Notes: a model not told the origin generated them from the sequence alone. A stretch of DNA of 64,000 nt from Vibrio splendidus (GCF_002873455.1 NZ_MCUN01000009.1:62001-126000); one strand, 5' to 3'; positions 34,333 through 43,607 are shown, numbered from the stretch's first letter. Made by a program: numbers and translations.

Positions 34333-35610
34333 TTATCGTTTGAAGTTGATATCTTCAGTCTTATCTAAATTAATTTTTGTTTTAGCTGGTTGAGTCTCTG
34401 CTATTACTTTGCCGTGGCGAATAGAGAACTGAACAGGTACTTGGCGACGAACAGCATCAAAGCCATTGTCCGCAGGTAAGATCAGTAGGCTACCAGGCTT
34501 ACCTTCTTCAATACCGTAGTTGTCTTGTATGTTCAATGTACGAGCTGAGTTCTTGCTGATTAAATCAAGTGAGGTGTTTATTTGGTCGTAACCCATAACC
34601 TGTGTTACGTGCAGCCCCATGTGCAGAACTTGAAGCATATTCGCTGTGCCTAGCGGGTACCAAGGGTCAAACACGTCATCATGGCCGAAACACACATTGA
34701 TGTTAGCCGCTAGCATCTCCTTAACACGAGTGACACCACGGCGCTTCGGATAGTCATCGAAACGACCTTGTAAGTGAATGTTCACTAACGGGTTCGCGAC
34801 GAAGTTAATACCCGACATCTTTAACAGACGGAATAGGCGAGATGCGTAAGCACCATTGTAAGAACCCATTGCAGTAGTATGGCTTGCCGTTACTTTTTCA
34901 CCCATGTCGAATTTATGAGCAAGGGCCGCCAGTGTTTCAACAAAGCGAGATTGCTCGTCATCGATTTCATCACAGTGAACGTCGATCAGGCAGTCGTACT
35001 TGCGTGCAAGCTCGAACGCATAGTGCAGAGATTCAACACCATATTCACGAGTGAATTCGAAGTGAGGGATAGCACCGATAACATCGGCACCGATCTTTAC
35101 TGCTTCTTCAAGCAGTTCTTTGCCGTTAGGGTATGAAAGAATACCTTCCTGAGGGAATGCAACGATCTGGATGTCGACCCACTCTTTCATCTCTTCACGA
35201 ACTTCAACCATCGCTCTTAATGCAACTAACGTAGGGTCTGATACATCTACGTGAGTACGCACGTGTTGAACACCGTTAGCTATTTGCCATTTCAGTGTTT
35301 GCTTGGCACGAGACTTTACGTCTTCAATTGATAACAATTCTTTACGCTCAGCCCAACGCTCAATACCTTCAAACAAAGTACCAGAGATGTTCCAGTTAGG
35401 TTCTCCAGCCGTTTGCGTAGTATCTAGGTGAATATGCGGTTCACAGAAAGGAGAAACTGCAATGCCACCTTCAGCATCAAGGATCTCACCTTGATGATTG
35501 ATTGGTGCGTCATTATCGAGAATGCGAGAAAATTGACCATTTTCAATCAGGATTTGTTTCAAGCCATCTTGGTCTTGAAGCTTCGCGTTCTTGATTAATA
35601 AGGTTGTCAT
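34333..35610 (-). CDS. codA: Cytosine deaminase
   Basis: A 425-residue metal-dependent amidohydrolase that converts cytosine to uracil and ammonia for pyrimidine salvage. Active-site segments match E. coli CodA closely: [49 protein letters not shown] and [14 protein letters not shown]. It lies 9 bp after the cytosine permease gene codB, in the same order as the E. coli codBA operon. A TAAGGA ribosome site precedes the ATG. Function is as certain as sequence reading allows. Confidence 0.97.
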   Translation of the reverse strand: MTTLLIKNAKLQDQDGLKQILIENGQFSRILDNDAPINHQGEILDAEGGIAVSPFCEPHIHLDTTQTAGEPNWNISGTLFEGIERWAERKELLSIEDVKSRAKQTLKWQIANGVQHVRTHVDVSDPTLVALRAMVEVREEMKEWVDIQIVAFPQEGILSYPNGKELLEEAVKIGADVIGAIPHFEFTREYGVESLHYAFELARKYDCLIDVHCDEIDDEQSRFVETLAALAHKFDMGEKVTASHTTAMGSYNGAYASRLFRLLKMSGINFVANPLVNIHLQGRFDDYPKRRGVTRVKEMLAANINVCFGHDDVFDPWYPLGTANMLQVLHMGLHVTQVMGYDQINTSLDLISKNSARTLNIQDNYGIEEGKPGSLLILPADNGFDAVRRQVPVQFSIRHGKVIAETQPAKTKINLDKTEDINFKR

Positions 35611-35619
35611 AGTGTGTCC

Positions 35620-36858
35620 TTAAGCGGCCTGAGATTTCAGAGCGTTTTTATTCAATAGAGGGTTAAGCACGAGGTAACTGATCGCACCACCAAACACGGC
35701 GTTCAAAGGAACGATACCAGGAAGGAAGTGACCAGCGGCTACGCCTGTTGCTACCGCGATAATGCCAGCCCAGTTAACGGTTTGGAACTCTGCTTTTGCA
35801 AAATCTTTGTAACGTTTACGGTTCGCAAAGAAGTCGGCGATGATTACGCCACCAATCGGTGGAATTGCCAGCGAAAGGAAGGTTAACCAGCCGACGAAGT
35901 TGTTGTATAACCAAAGCGCGAAAATCGTACCTACGATGCCATTAATGATAGACATTGTAGTACTTGAGCGACCAGTGATGTTGGATAAACCAAGACCTGA
36001 CGCATAAAGTGCGTTTTCATTGGTTGTCCAGATGTTCAAGCCTAAAACGATGATGGCAGGAAGAAGTAGTCCTTGCGCAATCATCACATCTGAAATGTCA
36101 GAGAGACCCGTGGCTGCTGCACCGGCTGCACCAAAGATAAACATCAGTGAGTTACCGATGAAGAACGCGACCATTGTAATTAATACTGCGCTCGCTGGCT
36201 TTTTACCAAAGCGAACGAAATCGGCAGTCAGCGTCCCTGCACTCACAAACGAACCCACAACCATTGCTAATGCCATTGAAAAATCCATTGGCGTCTCAGG
36301 CTTAATCAGTTGCAGCTGTTCTAACCCGCCAACACTGTCTACCGCAGTCAGAACTGAGTAACCACCCAGAATGGCAATCGCTGGAACCGCAATCGCTGAA
36401 AGTACCATTAGCGCTTTAATACCGAAGTACACCGTACCCGTCATCAACAAGCCAGATACAATAATCAAGGTGTTGGTATCAATCCCCGTTGCTTTCTGGA
36501 CTGGAATGGCAAACATTGCAACGCCCACACCAAACCAACCGACTTGTGTACCACCAAGTAGAGCCGAAGGGAGCCATGAGCCTTTAGTACCGAAAGAAAA
36601 ACGAGCAAGAAGGTGAGTAGAGAGGCCAGTAGATGAGCCGATGTAGCCAAGAAAAGAAGTGTAAATACCGAGAATTAGGTTACCGATGAGAACGGCGAGG
36701 AAGAAATCGTTGAATGAAAGACCAGTCCCGAGTGAACCACCTGTCCACATACTTGCAGAGAAGAAAGTGAGTCCAAGCATTACCATGGTCAGTGAAGCGA
36801 CTCCTTTTCTCGCCGATGTAGGAACCGGCCCAAGACTGTAGTTATTATCAGCAGCCAT
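35620..36858 (-). CDS. codB: Cytosine permease
   Basis: A 412-residue NCS1-family importer with about twelve helices that brings cytosine in by proton or sodium symport. The start NNYSLGPVPTSARKGVASLTM and segments such as GTQVGWFGVGVAMFA and IPPIGGVIIADFF are characteristic of CodB. It heads the codBA operon, with codA 9 bp downstream. An AGGTAAAAA ribosome site supports the start. PurR-like palindromes lie upstream, as in E. coli. Confidence 0.96.
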   Translation of the reverse strand: MAADNNYSLGPVPTSARKGVASLTMVMLGLTFFSASMWTGGSLGTGLSFNDFFLAVLIGNLILGIYTSFLGYIGSSTGLSTHLLARFSFGTKGSWLPSALLGGTQVGWFGVGVAMFAIPVQKATGIDTNTLIIVSGLLMTGTVYFGIKALMVLSAIAVPAIAILGGYSVLTAVDSVGGLEQLQLIKPETPMDFSMALAMVVGSFVSAGTLTADFVRFGKKPASAVLITMVAFFIGNSLMFIFGAAGAAATGLSDISDVMIAQGLLLPAIIVLGLNIWTTNENALYASGLGLSNITGRSSTTMSIINGIVGTIFALWLYNNFVGWLTFLSLAIPPIGGVIIADFFANRKRYKDFAKAEFQTVNWAGIIAVATGVAAGHFLPGIVPLNAVFGGAISYLVLNPLLNKNALKSQAA

Positions 36859-36909
36859 TTTTTACCTCCGCAAATGATCAAAATTAGAATTAACGGTCGC
36901 CGTATTGCA

Positions 36910-37062
36910 GGCAAACGTGCGCATTATGGTGATATAAATGACGCAGTCAATGCTAATCTTGTCAATAAAAGCGGTTTGGGACCAGTTATTGGACTAAAGT
37001 TGCTATAAAACATAAGGTTATATTTTGTATTTTTTTATTAAAATAAATAGAAAACGTTTTCT
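36910..37062 (-). promoter_or_regulatory. PurR-like operators upstream of codBA
   Basis: AGAAAACGTTTTCT (37049-37062) is a perfect palindrome centred on ACGT, near the PurR consensus CGCAAACGTTTGCG. GGCAAACGTGCGCA (36910-36923), closer to codB, is a second imperfect match. PurR control of codBA is known in E. coli; transfer to this organism is inference. Confidence 0.45.
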
Positions 37063-37169
37063 ATAACGCATCAGATGTCTTTTGATTGTGGTTGGCTATG
37101 GATGTTGATTATTATGTTTATGAATGGGTATCTGTATACTGGGTGGGTGATGTTTCTCAAATTGCAGGC

Positions 37170-37279
37170 AAAAAAATAGCCAATCGCAATAATCGCAATT
37201 GGCTTATATATATCGTGAACAAGAATAGGTTCACTAACAACGTCAGTTGGCTAGGTGACCCTCGGCTTAAGAAGGGTCG
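37170..37279 (-). ncRNA. qrr: Qrr quorum-regulatory small RNA (copy 2)
   Basis: Read on the minus strand, this 110-nt RNA has the same plan as copy 1: a 5' hairpin GACCCT/AGGGTC with the same TTCTTAAGCCG loop, and the pairing core CAACTGACGTTGTTAGTGAA within 37254-37230. A variable middle and a terminator built on AGCCAATTGCGAT and its complement end in seven T residues. The terminator stem differs entirely in sequence from copy 1. It lies between the codBA promoter and the yibH-like operon and has its own sigma-54 promoter and LuxO-type sites. Confidence 0.95.
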
Positions 37280-37288
37280 TTATATACA

Positions 37289-37306
37289 TTGCAGTTAGTG
37301 TGCCAA
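37289..37306 (-). promoter_or_regulatory. Sigma-54 promoter of qrr copy 2
   Basis: On the minus strand TTGGCACACTAACTGCAA has the -24 GG and -12 GC ten bases apart, with the same TTTAAAAG lead-in as copy 1. The predicted start falls at about 37279. Confidence 0.9.
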
Positions 37307-37388
37307 CTTTTAAAACCACGTAAAACGGTGGTTTTATAGCAATCTGGTGCGTATTTAAGCGTTTATTTCGCGTTTTCGTAATGGTTGG

Positions 37389-37414
37389 TTGCATTTTGCA
37401 ATCGCATTTTGCGA
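37389..37414 (-). promoter_or_regulatory. Two adjacent LuxO-type binding sites
   Basis: TTGCATTTTGCAA (37389-37401) is an exact TTGCA-N3-TGCAA palindrome. It abuts TCGCATTTTGCGA (37402-37414), which keeps the symmetry with one change in each arm. The distance to the sigma-54 element matches copy 1. Confidence 0.85.
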
Positions 37415-37452
37415 TCTGGTGTAATTTAGTGGAAGGAAAAACAGATAAAAGA

Positions 37453-37481
37453 GAATGTTGAATGTTGAATGTTGAATGTTG
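37453..37481. repeat. Heptanucleotide repeat (GAATGTT)x4
   Basis: Four perfect copies of GAATGTT follow one another, ending in G. They lie about 40 bp upstream of the LuxO-type sites of qrr copy 2. Perfect short repeats can change length by slippage. Confidence 0.8.
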
Positions 37482-37542
37482 CTTAAATTCTCATTTTTGG
37501 AGGGTTCTTTCTGAAGCTTAGACCCTAGAATTAAGATACTAG

Positions 37543-37575
37543 AAAGCCCGTGCGATCTGAGAAAGTACGGGCTTT
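37543..37575 (-). terminator. Hairpin terminator of the yibH-like operon
   Basis: AAAGCCCGT and ACGGGCTTT pair perfectly around a 15-nt loop. It lies 25 bp after the stop of the HlyD-like gene. The T-tract after it on the minus strand is short. Confidence 0.65.
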
Positions 37576-37599
37576 GTATGGTTGCACCTAAGATAAGTT

Positions 37600-38823
37600 T
37601 TAGATGGAGTAGAAGAAGTACAGTTGCGACTTCATTCTAATGATGATCCCGCGTATTACGTCTAGGAACGCCATAAAGCTGATAGGTTTCTCACCGCTAA
37701 CCCACGCTAACCCGACAGAACCAACCGGAATATCGTAACCCTCTGCTTCGTCAATTTTTAAACGAACAAAGTGGTGCTTGTTCTGAAGATTTTTGCCTGT
37801 AGTAACGCGAACCTGCTCATCAATACCGAGCAAAGTTGCTTGCGCTTCTCCTGTCGCTTCTACAATGCCTTCTACGGTTGCAGAGAATACTTTCCCGGGG
37901 TATACCGCTGTCGCAAATTCTGCTGGCTGACCTACCTTAATATTGCGAATCGCTTGGTGATTGACTCGCATTAAAACGTACTTCTCTTCGGTATACATTT
38001 GGATACGAGGCATCAGCGAAACTCGTTGTCCTTCACGAAGAATAAAGTTCGTCACAAAGCCATCGGTCGGTGCTGTTACTTTCGTGCTGTTAAGATCCCA
38101 TTGCGCTTGCGCCAGAGTTGCCTTGGCTGAATCGACCTCTGTTTGTTTCTTGCTAACGTTGGTTTCAGCTTTGTGGATGTTTAATTTCGCGCTCTCGGCA
38201 TCGACTTCTTTCTTGTTGAGTTGAGATTCCAATGTAGTGACGTTATGTGTCGCTAAATCTACCTTTGCTATTTGTTGGTCTATGTCGGTTTCTGTAATCG
38301 TATGTTCTACAACACTGTTTTGTTTCTGATAACGGTCAAGCGTCTTAGATTGCAGCACTAGGTCTGTCTTTGCTGACTCTATCTGTGCAATAGATGTTTT
38401 GATGTCTTCTAGCGCCGATTGATAGCTAATTCTAGCAATGCTGACTTCTTGGCGAGCTGTGTCTAAAGCGACTTCCGTTGACTCAAGTTGAACGCTTGCT
38501 TTGTCTCTCACAATCACATATTTAGTGTCATCAATTTCGTAAAGAAGTTGCCCTTCAACCACATCTTGGTTTGGACTGATGTGAACCTTGGTGGTTTTTC
38601 CTTTGACCGCTGTTGAGTCCGGACGCAGTTGAATATGCGGGGATTGGACAACTGAACCACCCGAGAGATCCATTGGAGTGAAGTTGATTAATCCAACCCA
38701 TACGAACAGCAACCAAGATGTACCACCAAGGTAAGAAAAAGCCTTGGTGCCTTTGTTCCATGGCATGCCGACTAGTCTAAGTAAGTAAATAAACAGTGCC
38801 CAAATAGCTAAGCCTTCTAACAT
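37600..38823 (-). CDS. yibH: HlyD-family membrane fusion protein (YibH-like)
   Basis: A 407-residue periplasmic adaptor. Unlike one-helix adaptors it begins with two membrane segments (about 4-18 and 31-49). A biotinyl-lipoyl half-motif follows (VHISPNQDVVEGQLLYEIDD, about 80-99), then a long alpha-hairpin coiled coil (105-235). The second half-motif is VTAPTDGFVTNFILREGQRV. It overlaps the upstream DUF3302 gene by 7 bp. The YibI/YibH pair in enterobacteria has the same order. Such EmrA/AaeA-type adaptors work with exporters, but no exporter gene is next to it. Confidence 0.85.
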   Translation of the reverse strand: MLEGLAIWALFIYLLRLVGMPWNKGTKAFSYLGGTSWLLFVWVGLINFTPMDLSGGSVVQSPHIQLRPDSTAVKGKTTKVHISPNQDVVEGQLLYEIDDTKYVIVRDKASVQLESTEVALDTARQEVSIARISYQSALEDIKTSIAQIESAKTDLVLQSKTLDRYQKQNSVVEHTITETDIDQQIAKVDLATHNVTTLESQLNKKEVDAESAKLNIHKAETNVSKKQTEVDSAKATLAQAQWDLNSTKVTAPTDGFVTNFILREGQRVSLMPRIQMYTEEKYVLMRVNHQAIRNIKVGQPAEFATAVYPGKVFSATVEGIVEATGEAQATLLGIDEQVRVTTGKNLQNKHHFVRLKIDEAEGYDIPVGSVGLAWVSGEKPISFMAFLDVIRGIIIRMKSQLYFFYSI

Positions 38824-39167
38824 ACTGGGCTCTCCTCATTTTTATCGTTTTGTTCTGGCGGTACATCAGACGTTGCCGGCGCTTTCCACGTGTCTCTCAG
38901 GTTGATGATGGCTTTTTCCATATCTACAAAGGCCAAGATCACGGCGAGTACCCATACCCAGTGCCAGATAAAACCAATCCAGGTTAATGCGGTGATTAAG
39001 CCGAGTTGTTGGTGCTCTTTGCTGTGAGCTTTATTGATTGGTAATTCATGCACACGCCAGAACCCGTAACATGCAGCAGCGATAGTTGCGATCAATACAA
39101 CGCCTGCTACGACGTGTAGAGCAGTATCGGCGCCGGTACCGACAAATGGGACACTCACTAAACTCAT
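38817..39167 (-). CDS. yibI: DUF3302 inner-membrane protein (YibI-like)
   Basis: A 116-residue protein with two hydrophobic segments (about 18-38 and 55-80, the latter with the aromatic-rich WIGFIWHWVWVLAVILAFVD). It matches the DUF3302/YibI layout. It precedes and overlaps the HlyD-like gene, so both are translated together. It probably forms part of an envelope complex with that adaptor. Its molecular function is unknown. Confidence 0.8.
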   Translation of the reverse strand: MSLVSVPFVGTGADTALHVVAGVVLIATIAAACYGFWRVHELPINKAHSKEHQQLGLITALTWIGFIWHWVWVLAVILAFVDMEKAIINLRDTWKAPATSDVPPEQNDKNEESPVC

Positions 39168-39300
39168 TGATAAACCCTAGGTTAAATTGAGCACAGAGTG
39201 TGATTGATATCAGATTTAGAGGTTGAAAATTTACTAATTATTTCAATAACAATGACAATATGATTTGATCTGTCATTTTTACTTTGAGGTTTGGTAGCTA

Positions 39301-40307
39301 ATGAACAATTGTAACTTCTTAAGGGCATTAGGGATTTTGGGTATTTATCAACACGCAACGATTAATAAGCTCGTGAATGTAGAGAGATTAGGTATCCCCA
39401 AGTCGGTATTTAATAACCCAATGAGCCTTATTCCCGTCAGCGAGGTAGACAAATGGTATGGTGTGCTTGAACAGCAAACTGGCGATTCCGACATTATTTT
39501 GAAGCTTGCTGATAGGGTGGATATTGAAAGGCTAGGTCCTCTCTCAAACTGGTTTTTCTCAGGGCATGATCTGGCTTCTACCATACGTCGAGTTAACATC
39601 GGGTTGCACTGCTTGCAGTCAGGTGCTTTTCTCTATGGTGCCAAGTCGGTAAGTTGATTAAATGGTGCTACGACAACCCTGCTTACACAGAGGCGGGCAA
39701 GGTTCATGACTCAATCCGAGTCGCCATTTTTATGATGAAGATATTAAGACGTTACTTGGGAGACGACTTTACTCCCGCAGCCATATCTATCTCAGGTTAT
39801 CGAGAAAACACTCAACTTTATCAAGAGTATTTTGGATGTAACATTCAATGGGGACAACCACGAACGGAAATTTGGATACCGGGTCATTTGCGGCTCTCGA
39901 TCAATCAGTCACCTTCCGTAGGCAAGATGAGTTTGGCGATGAATTTTCATGACTTAGATAACTATCTTAATATGCCGGATGCCGGTGATGAACATAAGGT
40001 TACTTATGAGATGATCAATTACAGCCGACATTTCGGCCTGCCCACCTTACATAAAGTTTCCAGTCTACTCGGTTTATCCGAACAGCAGTTCCAGCGACGA
40101 TTACACAAATTGGGTGTTAACTTTTCTACCATCATGGGATACGCGTTAAGCAACGTGGCGGTGGAACTATTGTTGTATTCAGTGCCGATAGAAGAAGTCG
40201 CGACGAGGCTAGGCTACACCAACGTCGCGAGTTTTAATCGGATGTTTAAGAAACATCGAGGCCTGACACCCAGGCAATATGTGGAGCGCTTGAAAAACGA
40301 TCTTTGA
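39301..40307 (+). pseudogene. AraC-family regulator disrupted by a -1 frameshift
   Basis: Two frames together make one normal AraC protein of about 335 residues. The first (39301-39657) is the start of the arabinose-binding-type domain. The second (39654-40307) continues it and ends in a full AraC HTH pair (STIMGYALSNVAVELLLYSV, ATRLGYTNVASFNRMFKKH, GLTPRQYVE). The junction is at about 39648-39650, where TCGGTAAG would read on correctly as TCGGGTAAG; one G of a GGG run appears to be lost. It is either a real inactivating change or a base-calling error. Divergent from the yibI gene. Confidence 0.8.
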
Positions 40308-40327
40308 GTAGCAAACCTTCTCTCGGC

Positions 40328-40738
40328 TTAAGCGGTCACATTTTTTCTGATCTTGTAGTTTTCGTACCAGTAGCCAAGTGTGTAGGTACAAATGATGATA
40401 TCTGTGACGGCGAATGGAATAAAACTAGCGTTCAAATGTGCTGTTTCTGGGTTGAAAAAGTTACTCACATATAAGTAGACCATGAATAATTTTTCAATAA
40501 ATGAATAGAGAACAATAGGTGCGCGCCAGCTAGGTTTAAATGCTGATAACACAATGAAGAAGCCCATTAGTCCTACCATGATGCCCCAGTGGCGAAACAA
40601 AAATACGTAGTTTGAATCGAAGGGCAGGTTATTCATGCCCATAAGAGCTTGTTCAGGATCGATAGCGTAGACGACGGCAGACATGGTGATTATGCCGCCA
40701 ACAGTCAAAAATGGTTTGAGGTATTTATTAAAAAACAT
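40328..40738 (-). CDS. Hypothetical four-helix membrane protein
   Basis: A 136-residue inner-membrane protein with about four helices (about 8-26, 45-65, 72-92 and 106-123) and the motif FLFRHWGIMVGLMGFFIV in the second. The C-terminus is basic (YKIRKNVTA). I do not recognise a family name. It converges with the disrupted AraC gene across a 20-bp gap. Confidence 0.65.
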   Translation of the reverse strand: MFFNKYLKPFLTVGGIITMSAVVYAIDPEQALMGMNNLPFDSNYVFLFRHWGIMVGLMGFFIVLSAFKPSWRAPIVLYSFIEKLFMVYLYVSNFFNPETAHLNASFIPFAVTDIIICTYTLGYWYENYKIRKNVTA

Positions 40739-40771
40739 CGAATTGCCTTATTTCATTGAGAGGATATTGAT

Positions 40772-41158
40772 TTATATACGACGGTTACACGTTCGATCTT
40801 CTGCGTTGATTTTCCACAAACAGGGCAGCGCACTGTAGCCTTTTGTATTAAATCGGCCATTAGGTACTTGTTGGCTCACCTGGTAATCGCCGACTGATTT
40901 AGCTTGTTTCTTAGATAAAGTTTGATTGGGTATATCGCGACCTTTGCTATCCGTGTGACCAATGACCTCTTTGCGCGTATCAGGGTATTCGCCAAGTACG
41001 ATAGCGATGCCGTTAACGGTCGAGTAAATAGAACTGTCTAGTCGGTAAGATTCTGTCTCAAATCCGAATCCCCAATGGTTACATTAGAGCGCTGTGTGGC
41101 CTTACAGGGTAAACATGCCTAGATATACAAGAGCCAGTAGTTGTGGTTTTTTGTTCAT
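40772..41158 (-). pseudogene. OmpA-domain protein pseudogene with two in-frame stops
   Basis: One reading frame of 129 codons begins with a signal-like start (MNKKPQLLALVYLGMFTL). It is broken by TAA at codons 19 and 25. It then resumes as an OmpA peptidoglycan-binding domain: FETESYRLDSS, VLGEYPDTRKEVIGHTDSKG, QTLSKKQAKSVGDY and a damaged GYSALPCLW before NRRI. The short form would be an outer-membrane lipoprotein or secreted peptidoglycan binder. The stops and altered end mark it as non-functional. Confidence 0.75.
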
Positions 41159-41333
41159 TATTGCTATACCAAACATCTATATCTTGGATGCGATCTTACT
41201 AAAGTGGCCTGCTAAAACATGCAGTAAGATCTACTGCATTTTACGCATTCGAACCCGTGTAAATGTACTCCAAACGTTTCTGATGATTTCGCGATACGAT
41301 GCAAATTTCGTACGATATACTGGTTGCGTAACA

Positions 41334-42275
41334 CTATATTGATTGAGTTACACCATGCTGATTGCGTAGCGCCATGCTAATTGCCTCAATGCAGTGTTCA
41401 TAAAGCGATGTACGGTGATTTTTTTCTAGATAGTAAACCGCATGACTTCGTGAGTTCGGTATATAGTCTTTTAACCAACTAGGTTGATGAAAAGCCACTC
41501 TATGTTTCGCCATGCTCGACGATAGATTTTCAGCAATAACAAGTAAGTCAGAATGTTCCACTAAATTTGTCAGAACCGACATGCTGGCCGAGCGATACTG
41601 AAAATCAAAAATGTCAGGATAGTTCTTCTTTAGTTTTGCACCGTAGTCAGGAAGACCAGGGACAAACATACCGCCACATGGATAACTCTTGAACATCTCT
41701 AACGAGCAATTGGTTTGGCATATAGGGTGATCGAGTCGAGATATAATCACGGGTTGGCTAGGAGTCAATGGTACGGCACGAATCGCTTTACTCGTATCTG
41801 TCGGGTGAAAGTTAACCCCAAGCTGTACACGTTCATCTAATATGTCTTGCTGGGTGTCATCATCCCAAATCGTAATATTCAATCGTAGTTTAGGAAAGTG
41901 GTTGAGCATAATTGAACTGGTCAATTCATTTGCAATCGCTTCTAGTAAAACACTAGATACAGCAACTGTTATTTCACCATCAAATGTTTTCGGATCGGTA
42001 AATAGATTATTAGACAGTTTTTCATCAAGAAATTTTATTTGTTGCTGTAAGCTCTCTCCTATCACATCCGCTTTCTGTGTTGCATGTAATTTTGACCCTG
42101 AGCTATAAAACAACTTATCACCAGTATATTCTCGTATTTTACTTAGAGTTTGGCTTACTGCCGATTGGCTAATGCCTAAATATTCCGCGGCCTTTAAAGT
42201 ATTCCTGTATGTATATACGGCTTCGAATACACGAAGGTAATTCAGATTTAATAGGTTGTTATAGCTACTCTTCAT
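41334..42275 (-). CDS. LysR-family transcriptional regulator
   Basis: A 313-residue regulator. The winged HTH is NYLRVFEAVYTYRNTLKAAE followed by LGISQSAVSQTLSKIREYTG (about 12-52). The rest is a periplasmic-binding-protein-like effector domain (about 95-300). It diverges from the outer-membrane protein gene at 42387, with 110 bp between them. By the usual LysR arrangement it may control that gene. The co-inducer is unknown. Confidence 0.92.
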   Translation of the reverse strand: MKSSYNNLLNLNYLRVFEAVYTYRNTLKAAEYLGISQSAVSQTLSKIREYTGDKLFYSSGSKLHATQKADVIGESLQQQIKFLDEKLSNNLFTDPKTFDGEITVAVSSVLLEAIANELTSSIMLNHFPKLRLNITIWDDDTQQDILDERVQLGVNFHPTDTSKAIRAVPLTPSQPVIISRLDHPICQTNCSLEMFKSYPCGGMFVPGLPDYGAKLKKNYPDIFDFQYRSASMSVLTNLVEHSDLLVIAENLSSSMAKHRVAFHQPSWLKDYIPNSRSHAVYYLEKNHRTSLYEHCIEAISMALRNQHGVTQSI

Positions 42276-42386
42276 GGTGTTTATTTTTCCTAAATAAGAT
42301 TTACTAATTGTCGCTATAAGTAGCGCTATTCATAACCTTTATTTATTCTCACGGCATTCAAGTTATGATTGTAAAGGTATCGAATA

Positions 42387-43199
42387 ATGCGTCATTTAAG
42401 TTCTCTGTTTTCTTTAGTAGCGTTGACCAGCGCTGCTATTTCCTCACCAGCATTGGCTAGTGAAAACCATGATGAATATCATGATGCGGATCCTCGCAAT
42501 AGTAGCCGACGAGCCGCTGTGTTTTCAGATGACCAAGGCGAGCTAAAGCTGTTGGCTGGTGGCGGGTTCAGCGGGCTTACCAGTGATATTTCTCAATCGG
42601 TAGGCTTTGCTGAATACTACACTCAGTCTGAAAATGCTCGCATACGTGGTGCGCATTTTGATCACTTTGGTGGTGTTTATGTCGACGTCTATCATTTAGC
42701 CGATGCAGCAAACATGTATACGTCTGGTTATATGCTGCCTTTGGCTAGCAAAGATGGCACATTGTTTTTTCCATCAGTTAATTACACCTATGTAGATTTC
42801 AAAACAGATGATATTGCAACCTTAATGAACTCCAGATTAGCTCTGTCAGGAGGTTATCCGCCTTCGTTACCAAAAGGAGTAACGTCAGGTAACATCAAGC
42901 AACTCATTGGTGGCGATGATGCACACCTTGGTTCTGTTAACATGTACGCACTTCACCCTTGGAACGATACACACTTCTCTGTCTTCAACATAAATCTTGG
43001 CTCATCTTATAGTGGTGCTGAAATGCAAGTAGCCAACCTTATGTGGATACAAGGGATCAAAACCAAAGTCGCAGACAAAGACTTCAATATTATGTTTGAG
43101 CTGAAATACGACGTTCTCTCTATCCAAAATGATGCAACACATTTAGATGAAACATCAGAAGAAGTTACCGCATCCATTGGTATCGATTACCGATTCTAA
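42387..43199 (+). CDS. Outer-membrane beta-barrel-like protein
   Basis: A 270-residue exported protein. The signal peptide ends near SSPALASEN (cleavage about residue 24). The mature chain alternates polar and aromatic residues as in beta strands (GGVYVDVYHLADAA, FFPSVNYTYVDFKTDD, FNIMFELKYDVLSIQ). It ends with SIGIDYRF, and a terminal Phe is the usual signal for barrel insertion by BAM. I cannot name the family; a porin-like or adhesin-like role is possible. Divergent from a LysR gene that may control it. Confidence 0.75.
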   Translation: MRHLSSLFSLVALTSAAISSPALASENHDEYHDADPRNSSRRAAVFSDDQGELKLLAGGGFSGLTSDISQSVGFAEYYTQSENARIRGAHFDHFGGVYVDVYHLADAANMYTSGYMLPLASKDGTLFFPSVNYTYVDFKTDDIATLMNSRLALSGGYPPSLPKGVTSGNIKQLIGGDDAHLGSVNMYALHPWNDTHFSVFNINLGSSYSGAEMQVANLMWIQGIKTKVADKDFNIMFELKYDVLSIQNDATHLDETSEEVTASIGIDYRF

Positions 43200-43607
43200 A
43201 AGACGGGGAAAGAACGTTGATCACCTTGTTCAACGTTCTGATTCACTTGTCGAACATGAAAAATACCAATCGAAGGCATTAGCGTGTTTGCGCTTGCGTT
43301 GCCATCGCGTGTGTTTAAATGGCTGTCATCAATGGATGCACCGGTATCGTCCATTTGTAAGTAGAGTGCCATTATGTTGAGCGTTGTTCTCATATTTAGT
43401 GAGCTCGACGAGCAGTAAGTACAGACCAGTAGTGAGCATGAATAGTCACGAATAAAATAGGTGAGTGGTCACTTAGTTGGCCAAATGCATTTTAACCATG
43501 ACATCATTCGTAATAAGGTTCATCGAACGAGCTTGTGTGGATAATAAGCACTTGTTAGTGAATAAGTTATTCGATGGTTGAAGCATCTATTCATTGGATA
43601 AATCGGC
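43200..43607. other. Intergenic region with a doubtful minus-strand frame
   Basis: About 410 bp. A 65-codon minus-strand frame (43196-43393, ending VRQVNQNVEQGDQRSFPVF) has a plausible composition but no ribosome site or known domain. GAACGTTGA/TCAACGTTC forms a hairpin at 43211-43237 without a T-run; it may end the outer-membrane gene transcript. Confidence 0.35.

Noticed and set aside
37086..37298. 70-codon plus-strand frame
   Set aside because: It lies antisense to qrr copy 2 and its terminator; the conservation there belongs to the RNA gene, and no ribosome site or domain supports a protein.
29690..37320. Inverted repeats as ends of a transposon
   Set aside because: The repeats are qrr genes with their promoters, there is no transposase between them, and no target-site duplication is visible.
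41094..41342. 82-codon plus-strand frame
   Set aside because: Overlaps the start of the OmpA-domain pseudogene on the other strand and the end of the LysR gene; composition is not protein-like.
43211..43237. GAACGTTGA/TCAACGTTC hairpin as a rho-independent terminator
   Set aside because: The stem is good, but no T-run follows on either strand, so the call would be weak.
43196..43393. 65-codon minus-strand frame with fair composition
   Set aside because: No ribosome site or family; it could be a remnant, but I cannot support it as a gene.
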